Below, piece after piece: positions 26,048-35,399 of a stretch of DNA of 64,000 nucleotides; the first letter of the stretch is position 1; the number at the start of each line of letters is the position of its first letter. Source of the stretch: Streptomyces hawaiiensis (GTDB taxonomy: Bacteria > Actinomycetota > Actinomycetes > Streptomycetales > Streptomycetaceae). The translations under genes and the position numbers were made by a program. The stretch lies in NCBI RefSeq assembly GCF_004803895.1, contig NZ_CP021978.1, positions 62,001 to 126,000 on the forward strand, in the 5' to 3' direction. The notes under the pieces were generated by a model. The model searched no databases, was not told the origin of the DNA, and saw only the letters and a program-made list of their open reading frames with translations.

Positions 26048-26169
26048 CGACCGCGTGCACCGCGAGAGAAAACGCGACCCTCTCCGCCGCGCGAGACCCC
26101 GGAGACGTGACAAGGGTCGAACTCCTGGCCGGAGCACGGGCCTTTCTCGACGCCTGCCGGGGGCTATGA
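26044..26169 (+). CDS. 41-codon ORF coupled to the immunity gene
   Basis: ATG 26044 overlaps the immunity stop by 4 bp (ATGA). The product reads MTTACTARENATLSAARDPG, then a plausible amphipathic helix (VTRVELLAGARAFLDACRGL) to a TGA at 26167-26169. Overlap and helix favour a real small protein, perhaps a second immunity part or the start of a lost gene; nothing identifies it. Confidence 0.35.
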   Translation: MTTACTARENATLSAARDPGDVTRVELLAGARAFLDACRGL

Positions 26170-26190
26170 CAACTAGCTAGGGCACTCCGA

Positions 26191-26243
26191 GCAGGTGGGC
26201 CCCTGCCGATGACACGACGAGTCATCGGCAGGGGCCCACCTGC
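26191..26243. terminator. Perfect 23-bp stem-loop after the RHS locus
   Basis: The arms at 26191-26213 (GCAGGTGGGCCCCTGCCGAT...) and 26221-26243 are exactly complementary with a 7-base loop, ACGACGA. It lies just after the small ORF and before IS21 DNA, so a strong terminator is the simplest reading; there is no U-tract. Each arm also contains a smaller GC-rich palindrome. Confidence 0.7.
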
Positions 26244-26859
26244 GAAATGCGACACGACCGCCTTCCCTACCGGCGCCGCCCGGCCGCGCTCGAGTCTGAA
26301 TTCGCCGCCCTACAGCTGTCGGCGCCGTGGGCACCGCGCCCGTCGACCACCGCCGCTCGCGCAACAGCTCCCGGCGCTCACGGGTCAGCACCAAGTACGC
26401 CCCGATGCCGACTTCAGTACGCAGGCCCCGCCGACCCCGCCCCTCCAGCGCGGCAAGCAGCGCGCCCTGGAGCTGGCCGCGCCGACCAGCACCCTGAACC
26501 CGCACCCTGCTCATCGACACCGCAGCGTGCTCTCATCACGACGGCGACAGCGAACAAGCGTGCCGCCCCGCCGTACAGTCGCCGCCCAGACAGGACTGCC
26601 GGACGGCTACCGCACCAGGCTGGTCCACCGCCGAGCCCAAGACCGAGCCCAGGACCTCTACGAAACGATCCCCACCCAGCACCACCGCGAACGAGCCGCG
26701 CGGGAGCTGCGGCTCGTCCTTGCCTCGTGAGCGGTTGCCGACCGAGCTGTGTCGTGTCTCCGGTACGACCATTGCACTCACACGAGGGGCGCAACCGCCG
26801 TCGCCGGTACGTGCGCCCCACACCGGCCGCTACCAACTGGCTCTGTCGGTGAGTCGTGA
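26244..26859. other. Stretch without a recognisable gene between RHS locus and IS21
   Basis: About 600 bp have open frames on both strands but no family I know. The best is a minus-strand frame (26173-26520) beginning MSRVRVQGAGRRGQLQGALL after an ATG pair, with helical composition, but it runs through the stem-loop and has no good ribosome site. I leave it as unproven. Confidence 0.3.
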
Positions 26860-28728
26860 TGTCGTTTGTCGTTGAGCGCGAAGGGCACCGTTGTTCCGGC
26901 GAAAGCGATGTCGCTGCGTTTTAGGAGCGGTTGGGGCCTTGTGGTGGGACGATGGCTGTGCTTCTCCCGTTGGGGGCACCGATGCGCCTATCGAAATCCA
27001 AGGCCGATCTGTACGCGGCGATCCGCCGGGACCACCGCGCCGGGATGTCGATGCGTGGTCTGCAGCGCAAGTACGGGGTGACCTGGCAGACGGTCCGCAA
27101 GGCACTGGATCTGGTCTGGCCCGAGCCCCGCAAGAAGCTGCCTCCGCGTCCGACCAGGCTGGATCCCTACAAGCCGCTGATCGACGAGATGCTGCGCAGG
27201 GATCTGGACGCGCCTCCGAAGCAGCGGCACACCGCCAAGCGGGTCTTCGACCGGCTGCTGGACGAGTACGGCGATGGGGATCTCGTATCAGATGGTCCGC
27301 GGCTACATCGCCACGCGTCGTGGGGAGATCCGCCAGGAGGCGGGTCGGGGGCCGTCGGAAGTGTTCGTGCCGCAGACCCACCTGCCGGGCACCGAGGCGG
27401 AGGTGGACTTCGGGGACGTGCACATCGTGCTCGGCGGGGTGGTGACCCGGTGTTTATCTGTTCTCCTTCCGGCTGTCGTATTCGGGCAAGGCGGTCCATC
27501 GTGTGTTCGCGTCCTGCGGTCAGGAGGCGTTCTTCGAGGGCCACGTGCACGCGCTGACCGTGCTGGGCGGTGCCCCTCGCGGCAAGGTCCGCTACGACAA
27601 CCTGAAGGCCGCCGTCGCCCAGGTGCTCGGATTCGCCCGGCACCGCCAGGAGAGCGAACGGTGGACCGCGTTTCGCACCCACTGGGGCATCGAGAGCTTC
27701 TACTGCAGGCCAGGACTCGAAGGCGCCCACGAGAAGGGCGGCGTCGAAGGACAGATCGGGTACTTCAGGCGCAACCACTTCGTCCCCGTTCCCGAGGTCG
27801 CCTCGCTGGCCGAGCTCAACGAAATGGTCGACCGGTGGGACCTTGAGGACGAAGGCCGCAGGATCCGTTCGCGGGCGAGGACGGTGGCAGAGTACTTTGC
27901 CGTCGGGAGGCCATTGCTCAAGCCGTTGCCGACCGAGCTGTTCGAGACCGGCCGGCTCTTCACACCGAGAGTGGACCGCTACAGCCAGATCGCTGTCCAG
28001 ACCAACCGCTACTCGGTTCCGGTCCGGCTGATCGGCCGGACGGTGAGGGTGATGCTGCACGCCAATCACCTCATCGTCTACGACCAGGGCCAGGAGGTCG
28101 CCCGCCATGAACGGCTGAGCGCGAAGGCCGGCTCGCGCCTGGAGCTGGACCACTATCTGGAGGCATTGATCCGCAAGCCCGGCGCCTTCCCCGGGGCCAC
28201 TGCCCTCGAACAGGCCCGTTCCGCCGGGAAGTTCACGCCGGTGCATGACGACTGGTGGGACGCGGCCCGGGCATTGCACGGCGACAAGGACGACACCAAG
28301 GCGTTGATCGAAGTCCTGCTGTTGGGCCGTCACATGAGCCACGAGCACATCGTCGCCGGACTGGCCACGGCTCTGCGGGCCGGCGCCTTCACCGCGGATG
28401 CGGTCGCTCTGGAGGCCCGCAAAGCGGCGGAAGCCGACGACCTCCCGTCCTCCCCTCCTGTCCGCGGACATTCGCCCGAGCGGTCCCGGCCGCTGCGGGC
28501 GAATGTCACCTTTCTCGCCGACTGGCGGATGTCCCATCTGCCGCCCGACACCCGGCCGCTGCCCTCGGTGGCCCCTTACGACCAGCTGTTACGACACCGC
28601 CGCCACGGCGGTGACACCGCCAGCCAGGGAGAAGCCCCGTGAGTGCCCAACGCCATCGGGGTCTGAGTGAACAAGCTGCCGAGACCGCCATCGATCAGGC
28701 ATGCCGGATGCTGCGGCTGCGGACCCTT
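26858..28728 (+). mobile_element. IS21-family element, right side lost
   Basis: The left end is probably near TGATGTCGTTTGTCGTTGAG (26858), followed by short related repeats and a frameshifted istA. The istB helper gene survives only as its first ~30 codons before switching to recombinase sequence near 28728, so the right end of the element is deleted. Confidence 0.6.
26982..28642 (+). pseudogene. istA: IS21-family transposase IstA, two frameshifts
   Basis: ATG 26982 starts MRLSKSKADLYAAIRRDH with a helix-turn-helix (MSMRGLQRKYGVTWQTVRKA). The first frame change is near 27275 (LLDEYGDG to GISYQMVRGYIATRRGE) and the second near 27455 (HIVLGGVVTR, then AFFEGHVHALTVLGGAP). The DDE triad is present across the frames: VDFGD, YDNLKAAV and the E of EKGGVEG. 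The C-terminus is complete to 28642. Two separate indels make this non-functional. Confidence 0.8.
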
Positions 28729-28989
28729 CACGATCTGCGGCACACGGCGACGTTCATGATGCTCGATGACCCGAACATGCCGCCGGTTTACGTGCAAAAG
28801 ATCCTCGGCCACAAGTATCTGTCGACCCTGGACATCTACAACCGTCCGACCAGGGACGACGTCATCAGAGCCGGCCTCGCCCATCACGCCCGTCAGGAGA
28901 AGCGACGCGAGGAGAATCCTGTGCCTGTTGACGAGCCGTCCTACAACCCCGACTCCTTGTCCATCCTCTTCGGCCGGGATGCCTCATGA
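28639..28989 (+). CDS. Chimeric ORF: IstB N-terminus joined to a tyrosine-recombinase C-terminus
   Basis: A GTG at 28639 overlaps the istA stop by 4 bp, as in IS21 elements, and the first ~30 residues are IstB-like (SAQRHRGLSEQAAETAIDQA, CRMLRL). The ORF then becomes the catalytic end of a tyrosine recombinase: LHDLRHTATFMMLDD with the HxxR motif, VYVQKILGHKYLSTLDIYN with the GHxxxxxxxxY pattern including nucleophile Tyr. The joint keeps the frame. The product lacks IstB ATPase motifs and the recombinase arm-binding part, so it is unlikely to act in either role. It would once have been the first recombinase of the module that follows. Confidence 0.72.
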   Translation: MSAQRHRGLSEQAAETAIDQACRMLRLRTLHDLRHTATFMMLDDPNMPPVYVQKILGHKYLSTLDIYNRPTRDDVIRAGLAHHARQEKRREENPVPVDEPSYNPDSLSILFGRDAS

Positions 28990-31463
28990 CGAGCACTGCG
29001 ACGCACGTCGGCTCGAGCTTCGTTCCGCGGGTCACCAGCATGGTGGGCGCCGAAGAGCTCAAGCTGATGAACCGATTCCCGCATCGGGAAAGACCAAGCA
29101 CGTGGGAAGCGACCGCGGTCACGCGTGAAGAGGTCCTTGAGCGGCTGGCTCGCCCACCGCTACGAGCTGTGGAACCCAGTGCCCAGGCGAATCGAATGTT
29201 CGGGGCACGGCTCCTCCTCGACTGGCTGATGACTTTTCCGGGAGAAACCTGGCAACAGCGCTGGCAGAGGAGCCCTGTCCACGGCCAGCACATTGCGTCG
29301 CAGGGGTGGAGGGATGCCTTCGCAGCCTGGGCCCGCCCGGAAGGGCGGGTGTCGCGCCGTGAAACGCTTCTCGTCGGGGTGCTGGCGCTGCTCTGCGCGG
29401 ATGCCGTCAGACCCGACCCGGAGTTCCTCATCGGGTCAAGATCGCGGCATCTTCGGCCGGCTCTGGAGACCACACGCGACCCCGAGGGGTTCGCCCGCTT
29501 GAGGGCTTCACTGCCGACCAACATCTCGGCTGCGAATATCTCGTCCGGGCTGAAGACCATTGCGGAGATCATGGCCTGCCGAGGCGGCGCCATCGAGGAC
29601 ATCGTCGTCGGCGACCTGCTGCTCTGGCAAAGCAAGAATCCAAGGAACAGCAATGGACGGATCCAGCTTGCCTACACCTGGCTACGCGACTTGGGTCTCT
29701 TTCCAGCAGACGCACCGCACACGCTGTTCCGGATCTCGAACCGTACGGGGCAACTCACCCCGGCGGACCTTGTCGACCGCTACGAACTGCAGTGCCGTCC
29801 GATCCGCGATCTCTTGGTCGCCTACCTCTCCCATCGGTCCGTAGGGCTCGACTTCACGACGCTGCAGGCGCTCACGATCTCGCTGGCGCTTCGGTTCTGG
29901 GGCGACCTGGAGCGGCATGATCCGGGCATCGACTCTCTTCGGCTGCCTGCCGAGGTGATCACTGCCTGGAAGGTCCGCCTGGCTACGAAGACCGTCCGCA
30001 AGCGTCTACCCGATGGATCATTTCGGGAGTTCACAGAGCCACGCCGAGGTGCGATCGGGATCAAAACCCAGGTCAGAGCCTTCTACCTGGACCTGGCGGA
30101 GTGGGCAGTGGAGGACCCCGGCCAGTGGGCCGCCTGGGTGGCGCCCTGCCCGATCAGCGAAGCCGAGTGCTCGGGAAGAAAGGCTGAGAAGCAGCTCAAG
30201 GCCCGCATGGACCAACGTACTCGCGAGCGCCTGCCGGCCCTGCCCACGCTGGTGAAGACGGCTCACCGCCTGCTGAAAGAGGCCACCATGCGCCTCGATG
30301 CACTCAACGCTGCCCCGCTCGGTTCGGATTTCAGCGTGCTTGGTGAGACCTTCAGAGTCCCGCGCTTCAGCAAATGCGCTGACGGGCGCCCGATCCATGC
30401 CTGGGATGCGAAGGGCACCCGGCGCTCATTCGCGGGTGAGGAACGCAGCGCATTCTGGGGGTGGTCTGCCATCGAGATCTTGCGGCACACCGGCATCCGC
30501 ATCGAGGAACTCCTCGAGCTGGGGCACCACAGCATCGTCAGCTACAAGCTCCCCACCACCGGACAGACGGTTCCGCTCTTGCAGATCGCCCCGTCGAAGA
30601 CCGACCAAGAGCGACTTGTCCTGGTCACGCCGGAGCTGGCGGACGTGTTGAGCACGGTCGTCTCTCGAGTCCGAGGCTCGGATGGGAGAGTCCCCGTTCT
30701 CCGTAGCTACGACCACTACGAACGGGTCTGGAACCCGCCGATGCCTCTCCTGTTCCAGGATCGCTCTGGCGGCTACCTGCGTCCGCTGTCACGAGCGACG
30801 ATCCGTCGGGGACTCGACGTCACCTTGTTGGCCTCAGGTCTGACGGACAGCGCGGGTGACCCCCTCATCTTCCAGCCCCACGACTTCCGCCGGATCTTCA
30901 TCACGGACTCCATCCTCAAGGGCCTGCCCCCTCACATCGCCCAGGTCATCGCTGGTCACGACCACATCGGAACGACGATGGGATACGCCGCGATCTACCC
31001 CACTGATGCCATCGAGGCACACCGAGCGTTCATCGCCCGGCGCCGGGCTCTGCGGCCTGCCGACGAATACCGCACCGTCACCCCTGAGGAATGGGGAGAG
31101 TTCCTCGGACACTTTGAGCGCCGCAAGCTCGCCTTGGGCGACTGCGGCCGCGCATACGGAACTGACTGCGCTCACGAACACGCTTGCGTCCGATGCCCCG
31201 CCCTGATCGTCCACGCGACAGAACGTCCCCGGCTTGTCGAAATCCGCGACAACCTCCTCACGCGCATCTTGGAAGCCGAAAGGGAAGGCTGGCTCGGCGA
31301 GATCGAAGGGCTGCAGAGCAGCCTGACCCACGCCGAGGAGAAGCTAGCCCAACTCGACGCCCAGATCTCCCGGAAGCAGGAGTCTGTCGACCTGGGAATC
31401 CCTACCTTTCGGGAGATCGTTGCTCGCAGCACTGCGGCGGCCACCCCGCCGGGGCCTGCGTGA
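28986..31463 (+). CDS. Large tyrosine recombinase (Tn554 TnpB-like)
   Basis: ATG 28986 overlaps the previous stop by 4 bp. The 825-residue product carries the tyrosine-recombinase signature: RHTGIRIEELLELG (first catalytic Arg), SKTDQERLV, QPHDFRRIFITD (HxxR) and AGHDHIGTTMGYAAIY (GH...Y). After the catalytic part come a cysteine cluster (CGRAYGTDCAHEHACVRCPA), probably a zinc site, and a coiled coil (HAEEKLAQLDAQISRK). This long architecture matches the second recombinase of Tn554-like elements, which move by two or three cooperating recombinases. All catalytic residues look intact. Confidence 0.82.
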   Translation: MTSTATHVGSSFVPRVTSMVGAEELKLMNRFPHRERPSTWEATAVTREEVLERLARPPLRAVEPSAQANRMFGARLLLDWLMTFPGETWQQRWQRSPVHGQHIASQGWRDAFAAWARPEGRVSRRETLLVGVLALLCADAVRPDPEFLIGSRSRHLRPALETTRDPEGFARLRASLPTNISAANISSGLKTIAEIMACRGGAIEDIVVGDLLLWQSKNPRNSNGRIQLAYTWLRDLGLFPADAPHTLFRISNRTGQLTPADLVDRYELQCRPIRDLLVAYLSHRSVGLDFTTLQALTISLALRFWGDLERHDPGIDSLRLPAEVITAWKVRLATKTVRKRLPDGSFREFTEPRRGAIGIKTQVRAFYLDLAEWAVEDPGQWAAWVAPCPISEAECSGRKAEKQLKARMDQRTRERLPALPTLVKTAHRLLKEATMRLDALNAAPLGSDFSVLGETFRVPRFSKCADGRPIHAWDAKGTRRSFAGEERSAFWGWSAIEILRHTGIRIEELLELGHHSIVSYKLPTTGQTVPLLQIAPSKTDQERLVLVTPELADVLSTVVSRVRGSDGRVPVLRSYDHYERVWNPPMPLLFQDRSGGYLRPLSRATIRRGLDVTLLASGLTDSAGDPLIFQPHDFRRIFITDSILKGLPPHIAQVIAGHDHIGTTMGYAAIYPTDAIEAHRAFIARRRALRPADEYRTVTPEEWGEFLGHFERRKLALGDCGRAYGTDCAHEHACVRCPALIVHATERPRLVEIRDNLLTRILEAEREGWLGEIEGLQSSLTHAEEKLAQLDAQISRKQESVDLGIPTFREIVARSTAAATPPGPA

Positions 31464-31552
31464 CTGAACGGCTGTCAATCCGGCGTGCTCAGCGGACACC
31501 GCCACAGAACGCGGCTCTTGGACGAGCTTCGTCCACGCGGATGATCTACACC
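31460..31552 (+). pseudogene. Stub of a third, coupled gene (TnpC/DUF6262-like position)
   Basis: A GTG at 31460 overlaps the large recombinase stop by 4 bp (GTGA) and reads VTERLSIRRAQRTPPQNAAL, then leads into sequence antisense to the methyltransferase. Tn554-like modules have a small third gene in this place. The 3' part is missing, so the module has been cut on both sides. Confidence 0.45.
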
Positions 31553-31579
31553 ACCCCGACCCCGGCCACGGGCCACGTT

Positions 31580-32239
31580 CTACGGGCGGCGGGCCAGCAG
31601 GTGGGTGTCGAGGAAGCCCCGCTCGGACGCTGGGTCGTGGAGCAACCGAGCCACCGTGACGAGTCCGGCCCCGGCCAGCAACTCGGCAAACTGCTCCGCC
31701 GGCCAGCTATAGGCAGGCGCCACCTTGTGGTCGAAGCGGACAGGCTCCGGCCCTTCGGTTCCGAAGAAGGACGCCAGGAGCAGGCCCCCTGGTGCCAAGA
31801 CACGCACCTGCTCAGCGAGAAGCGCAGGCAATTCTTCAGGTGGGGTATGGATCATCGAGTAGTGGGCCAGCACTCCGCCAAGCGCGCCGTCCTCGACCGG
31901 CAGGGCCTCCATTCGTGCTTCGTCGAACCGCAGCGCCGGATGGGCCCGCCGGGCGTGGGCGACCATAGCCGGCGAGAGGTCGAGCCCGAAGGCGTCCAAC
32001 CCCAAGTCGTGCAGCATGGCGGTCAAATGGCCGGGCCCGCACCCGACGTCGGCTGCCCGCAGGTTCCCCGTGCCACGCACGAGCTCGGCGAAGGTGCCGA
32101 TCATGTTCCGCGCGAACGGCTGCGTCTCCAACCGATTAGCGAACATCGACGCATACAGTTCGACGACCCCGTCGTAGGCCGCCCTGGTCTCGTCCTGGTG
32201 TTTTAACACGGCAGTGAAGCTAACACCCGCGTCGTTCAC
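31580..32239 (-). CDS. Class I SAM-dependent methyltransferase
   Basis: The 219-residue product shows the SAM-binding motif I, RAADVGCGPGHLT (residues ~60-72), motif II (AFGLDLSPAMVAHAR) and a motif III region (RVLAPGGLLLASFFG). The substrate cannot be told; small-molecule methylation is usual for this UbiE/BioC-like group. The GTG at 32239 has GGAG 8 bp upstream. It stands alone between recombinase debris and a broken deaminase, and its 3' end abuts the truncated third recombinase gene. Confidence 0.82.
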   Translation of the reverse strand: MNDAGVSFTAVLKHQDETRAAYDGVVELYASMFANRLETQPFARNMIGTFAELVRGTGNLRAADVGCGPGHLTAMLHDLGLDAFGLDLSPAMVAHARRAHPALRFDEARMEALPVEDGALGGVLAHYSMIHTPPEELPALLAEQVRVLAPGGLLLASFFGTEGPEPVRFDHKVAPAYSWPAEQFAELLAGAGLVTVARLLHDPASERGFLDTHLLARRP

Positions 32240-32429
32240 AGCAGTTCTCCGGCCCCATACCGGCTCCTTCCCCGCAGGACTGATCGTCCTGTCACCTGAC
32301 CACGGGACGCCCCGGTAGTTCGGAGAAAGCAGGAGCCGAGGATGCGCAGCGGCAGGCAGTGGTGGTAGCGCCGTCGGCAGAGCGGGCAGGTGGTTCGCGC
32401 GGCCATGGCTCTGCCCAGGTGTGAGGGGG

Positions 32430-33345
32430 CTATGCGGATGGCCGGCGCTCGTGTACGCGCCGGCCCAGGATGTAGGTGGCGGCCACCGCCTGCTCGTCCC
32501 CCGGCATCATGAGTGCGGACAGGCGCTCGGTGAAGCTCTCGGCGATCTCGGTGCGGCGGGCAAGGGTGGGAGTGGCCGCGAAGTCGAAGACTGTGAAGTC
32601 GGCTTCCTTACCGACGGTGAAGTTTCCGATGTGGTGGTCCAAAGACAGGGCTCGTGCGCCGCCCAGGGTGGCCAGGTAGAAGCCGCGCAGGGCCGGCAGG
32701 CGCCCGCCGCGTACCGCCACCACCTTGTAGGCCTGGTTGAGGACGTACAACGGGGAGTAGCTGGTGCCGCCGGCGATGTCGCTTCCCAGACCGACGCTGA
32801 CGCCGTATCGCCAGGCGGCGTCGAGGTCGAACAGGCCGCTGCCCAGGAACATGTTGGAGTCAGGGCAGAACGCCACCGCCGAGCCGGCTGCGGCCAGGCG
32901 GACGCGGTCAGTGTCGTCGATGTGCACGCAGTGCGCGAACAGCGATTTTGTCGGTCAGCAGACCGAAGCGGTCGTAGATGTCGATGTAGGAACGGTAGGA
33001 CGGGTCCTGGGCGCGGTAGATGTCGAGTACCCGCTTGATCTCCTCGGGGTTTTCCGCGCCGTGGGTCTGGATCCACAGGTCGGGCTGCTGGCGGTGCAGC
33101 CTGGCGACCATGGTCAGCATGTCCTCGGTACAGGTCAGAGCCAGGCGGGGGGAGATGCTGTAGCCCAGACGGCCTCTGCCGTGCCATCGGTCCATCAGTT
33201 CCGTCGTCTGGTCCTCCGCCGTCTGCACATCCGGGTCGCGCAGGTAGTGCGGATTCTGGGCGACCCGGTCCATAAGGACCTTGCCGCTCAGCATGCGCAG
33301 GTTGCGCTGCAACAGCCCGGTGGGTTCGGGGGCAGTCGATACGGA
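32430..33345 (-). pseudogene. Guanine deaminase (amidohydrolase), N-terminus lost and frameshifted
   Basis: The readable part runs from RNLRMLSGKVLMDRVAQNPH through RLGYSISPRLALTCTEDML and WIQTHGAENPEEIKRVLDIY. At ~32945 one extra A in GACAAAATCGC shifts the frame, and the rest continues as HCVHIDDTDR, AFCPDSNMFLGSGLFDLD and VGLGSDIAGGTS to 32430. This is the guanine deaminase pattern, with catalytic His/Asp positions in HGAE, HxDD and GSDI. The first metal-binding HxH and the N-terminal third are missing. Confidence 0.7.
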
Positions 33346-33658
33346 GGCCCGGGCGTGGAGGGGCGGGGGTGGCAGGCGTGTCTTGCAGGCCCTATCCCGC
33401 ACCCGACATCGGCAGGCTCGGTGCGCGAGCCGCAGCTTGGTGCATCCGCTGGCCGAGCAGGAACGCGGCCGACGCAGCCGCCCGGTCAGGCCGGAGTGAA
33501 TCGGCCGGCTGGCATCGGCTCCAGACGTCCCCCGTTCAGAGCCACGACGGCGGCCGCTCAGCGCAGGCGACCGCCTCGCTATCGACCGGGACGAAGCCCG
33601 CTGACTACTGGCCTGCGGACTGCCAGCCTGCCCCTACCGCGCCGGGCCTGGTGCGGGT
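33346..33658. other. Gene-free joint between two broken genes
   Basis: About 310 bp separate the deaminase and nicotinamidase remnants. I see no coding or structural signal in it. Confidence 0.3.
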
Positions 33659-34140
33659 CTACTGCGGTAGGGGTGCCTCACCGGATACGGCGATGCCTGC
33701 CTGGTGAAAGTCGTCGACGACCGCGGCTGTCGTGTCCGGGGCGACTCCGACGGAGTAGTCCAGGCGTACCCGGGCGCGGAAGCCGGCCTTCACAGCGTCA
33801 GCGCGGTGGGACGCACACAGTGGTCCGTAGCGATGCCCACCACGTCGACATCCTCGACCCCGCGGGTGCGCAGCCAGTCCGCGAGGGGGGTTCCTTCTTC
33901 GTCGGCTCCTTCGAAGCCGCTCTTGGAGGCGCTGTGGGCGCCCTTGGAGAAGACGGCGTCGACCTTTCCGCCGGTGACGGCGGGCGCGCAGTGGGGGTGG
34001 AATTCGCTGCCCTCGCCTCCGGCCACGCAGTGGACGGGGAAGCTGTCCTTGAAGTTCGGGGTCTGAGAGAAGTGATCTCCCGGGTCGATGTGGTGGTCGC
34101 GGGTGGCGAAGCGACTGATCAACCGACTGAAGGACTGGCG
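33659..34140 (-). pseudogene. Nicotinamidase/isochorismatase-type hydrolase, 5'-truncated and frameshifted
   Basis: The fragment begins near 34130 and reads FATRDHHIDPGDHFSQTPNF, HCVAGGEGSEFHPHC, VFSKGAHSASKSGFEG and VGIATDHCVRPTAL, including the catalytic cysteine in DHCVR. One missing base near 33800 (GCGCTGACGCTG) breaks the frame; restoring it continues as DAVKAGFRARVRLDYSVGVA to the stop at 33659. The N-terminal strand with the catalytic Asp is absent. Confidence 0.72.
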
Positions 34141-34358
34141 CGGCATCGCCACACGCCGGGTGCCCGTCGAGGTCGCCGAGGAGTGTGCTGGGCATCGAGG
34201 GCGCCGTCCCACAGCTTCCCCGCGGCCTTGTCCTGCGGCGCGGACACCAGCCGCAGCCACGCAGGTTGGCCGCAGGGGGTGCGGGCCGAGGCACCCCCGG
34301 CCCAGCCCCAGAACTCCCCTCCCGGCTCGGTCTGCACGTCCAGGGCCCTTCGGGGCAC
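34141..34358 (-). pseudogene. Unidentified gene fragment
   Basis: A minus-strand frame reads VQTEPGGEFWGWAGGASART, then GQPAWLRLVSAPQDKAAGKLW and DGALDAQ, and appears to continue in another frame (LGDLDGHPA). The composition looks like real coding sequence, possibly a phosphotransferase-like protein, but I cannot identify it. It is joined directly to the nicotinamidase remnant. Confidence 0.3.
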
Positions 34359-34484
34359 GGATGTGTTGGGCGGGCACTGTCACGTTGGCTGACCGGTGGG
34401 ATGATCTTCGGGTCGATCAGGCTGGGAGGGGGCGTCCGGGGGGAGTGCGTCGCTGTTGTACAAGTCACCGGTACCCGGTCGAGG

Positions 34485-34583
34485 TCGTTCGATGGTCCAG
34501 CGGTGGCGGCCAAGTCGTTGCGAGGTCTCGACGCCCTTGCGGGCGATGCGGTGCCGGATGCCTCGGCTAGATAACCATCTCCG
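34485..34583 (-). pseudogene. Fragment of the same IS5-family transposase as at 2.3-3.2 kb
   Basis: About 33 codons read RRWLSSRGIRHRIARKGVET, then SQRLGRHRWTIER, differing from the intact copy essentially by one residue (C to S). The fragment has no element ends, so it is a deletion remnant. Confidence 0.75.
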
Positions 34584-34588
34584 GCCTG

Positions 34589-35362
34589 TCAATCGGTCGA
34601 CGGGTCCCGGAAAACGGGGTTGTCCGGGCGGAAAGGCACCTCCAGCGCCACCGATACGACACAGTCGTATTCGGGCGCCGTAGCGACGAAGCGCACGACG
34701 TACTCCACCGAACTGTCCCGCGGAGGGGAACACCGTCCCCGGGCCACGGCCTGCCGTTGCGCGGCGAGCCGGGCCGGACTGCGGGCCCGCAGCCATGCTT
34801 CGCGGCCAGGTCCGTCGGGCACGCCGAGCCCGAGCCCGACGGGGAAGCGACAGATTGCCAACACGATGAGATCGCCTCGCCCGACAGCGGCGAAGTGCAG
34901 TCGGCGGCCGGCCGGGGAGCTCGCGGTGAGGTCATGGGGCCGACCGCAGTGCGGACAGGGGCCGTCATCGAGGACGACGGCCCCTGGGTCGGCGTCCAAC
35001 ATCTGCCCGAGGAGGAGCCGCAGCCCCGCGCGGACCATGAGGAGGCGCTCTCCTTCAGGGCCCGCCATCTCCGCTGCAAGGCGGGCTCGTTCCTCGGGGG
35101 CGAGCCTTTCGCGCAGGGCTCGACGGTCTTCCGGCGACAGCGTCGACACCACGAACGTGCGCAGTGCGAGAGGGTCGAGCCTTCCGCCGCACTGCGCGGG
35201 GTCGAGACCGAGCGGTGGCGCGGGCAGCGGAGCCCGCTGCGCACCCCAGCCGCCGTCGGGATTTGTCGCAGGCACGATGGGAAACGACGCAGGCAGGGGA
35301 GAGATGTTCGGCTCCAAGGGTTCCATCAGGTCTGTCACTCCCTCCGTCGGCCTTGCGCTCAT
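34589..35362 (-). CDS. Divergent 4'-phosphopantetheinyl transferase-like protein, probably inactive
   Basis: The middle of this 257-residue protein follows the Sfp-type pattern: LSPEDRRALRERLAPEERAR, GLRLLLGQMLDADPGAV, CPHCGRPHD, then LHFAAVGRGDLIVLAICRFP. Where active enzymes have the magnesium-binding GxDxE, this one has VGLGLGVPDG, and the WxxKE motif is replaced by AWLRARSPARLAAQ. It is therefore unlikely to transfer phosphopantetheine unless it uses another site. Starts are possible at 35362 or at the ATG near 35326. The assignment is by pattern only. Confidence 0.42.
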   Translation of the reverse strand: MSARPTEGVTDLMEPLEPNISPLPASFPIVPATNPDGGWGAQRAPLPAPPLGLDPAQCGGRLDPLALRTFVVSTLSPEDRRALRERLAPEERARLAAEMAGPEGERLLMVRAGLRLLLGQMLDADPGAVVLDDGPCPHCGRPHDLTASSPAGRRLHFAAVGRGDLIVLAICRFPVGLGLGVPDGPGREAWLRARSPARLAAQRQAVARGRCSPPRDSSVEYVVRFVATAPEYDCVVSVALEVPFRPDNPVFRDPSTD

Positions 35363-35399
35363 GCTAGGGCTCTGACTGCGTGGCTCGCCGGGCTGTCAG

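Noticed and set aside
32240..32429. Minus-strand ORF with CPLCRRRYHHC zinc-like spacing
   Set aside because: Too short, no ribosome site, and it runs into the methyltransferase promoter; not enough to call a gene.
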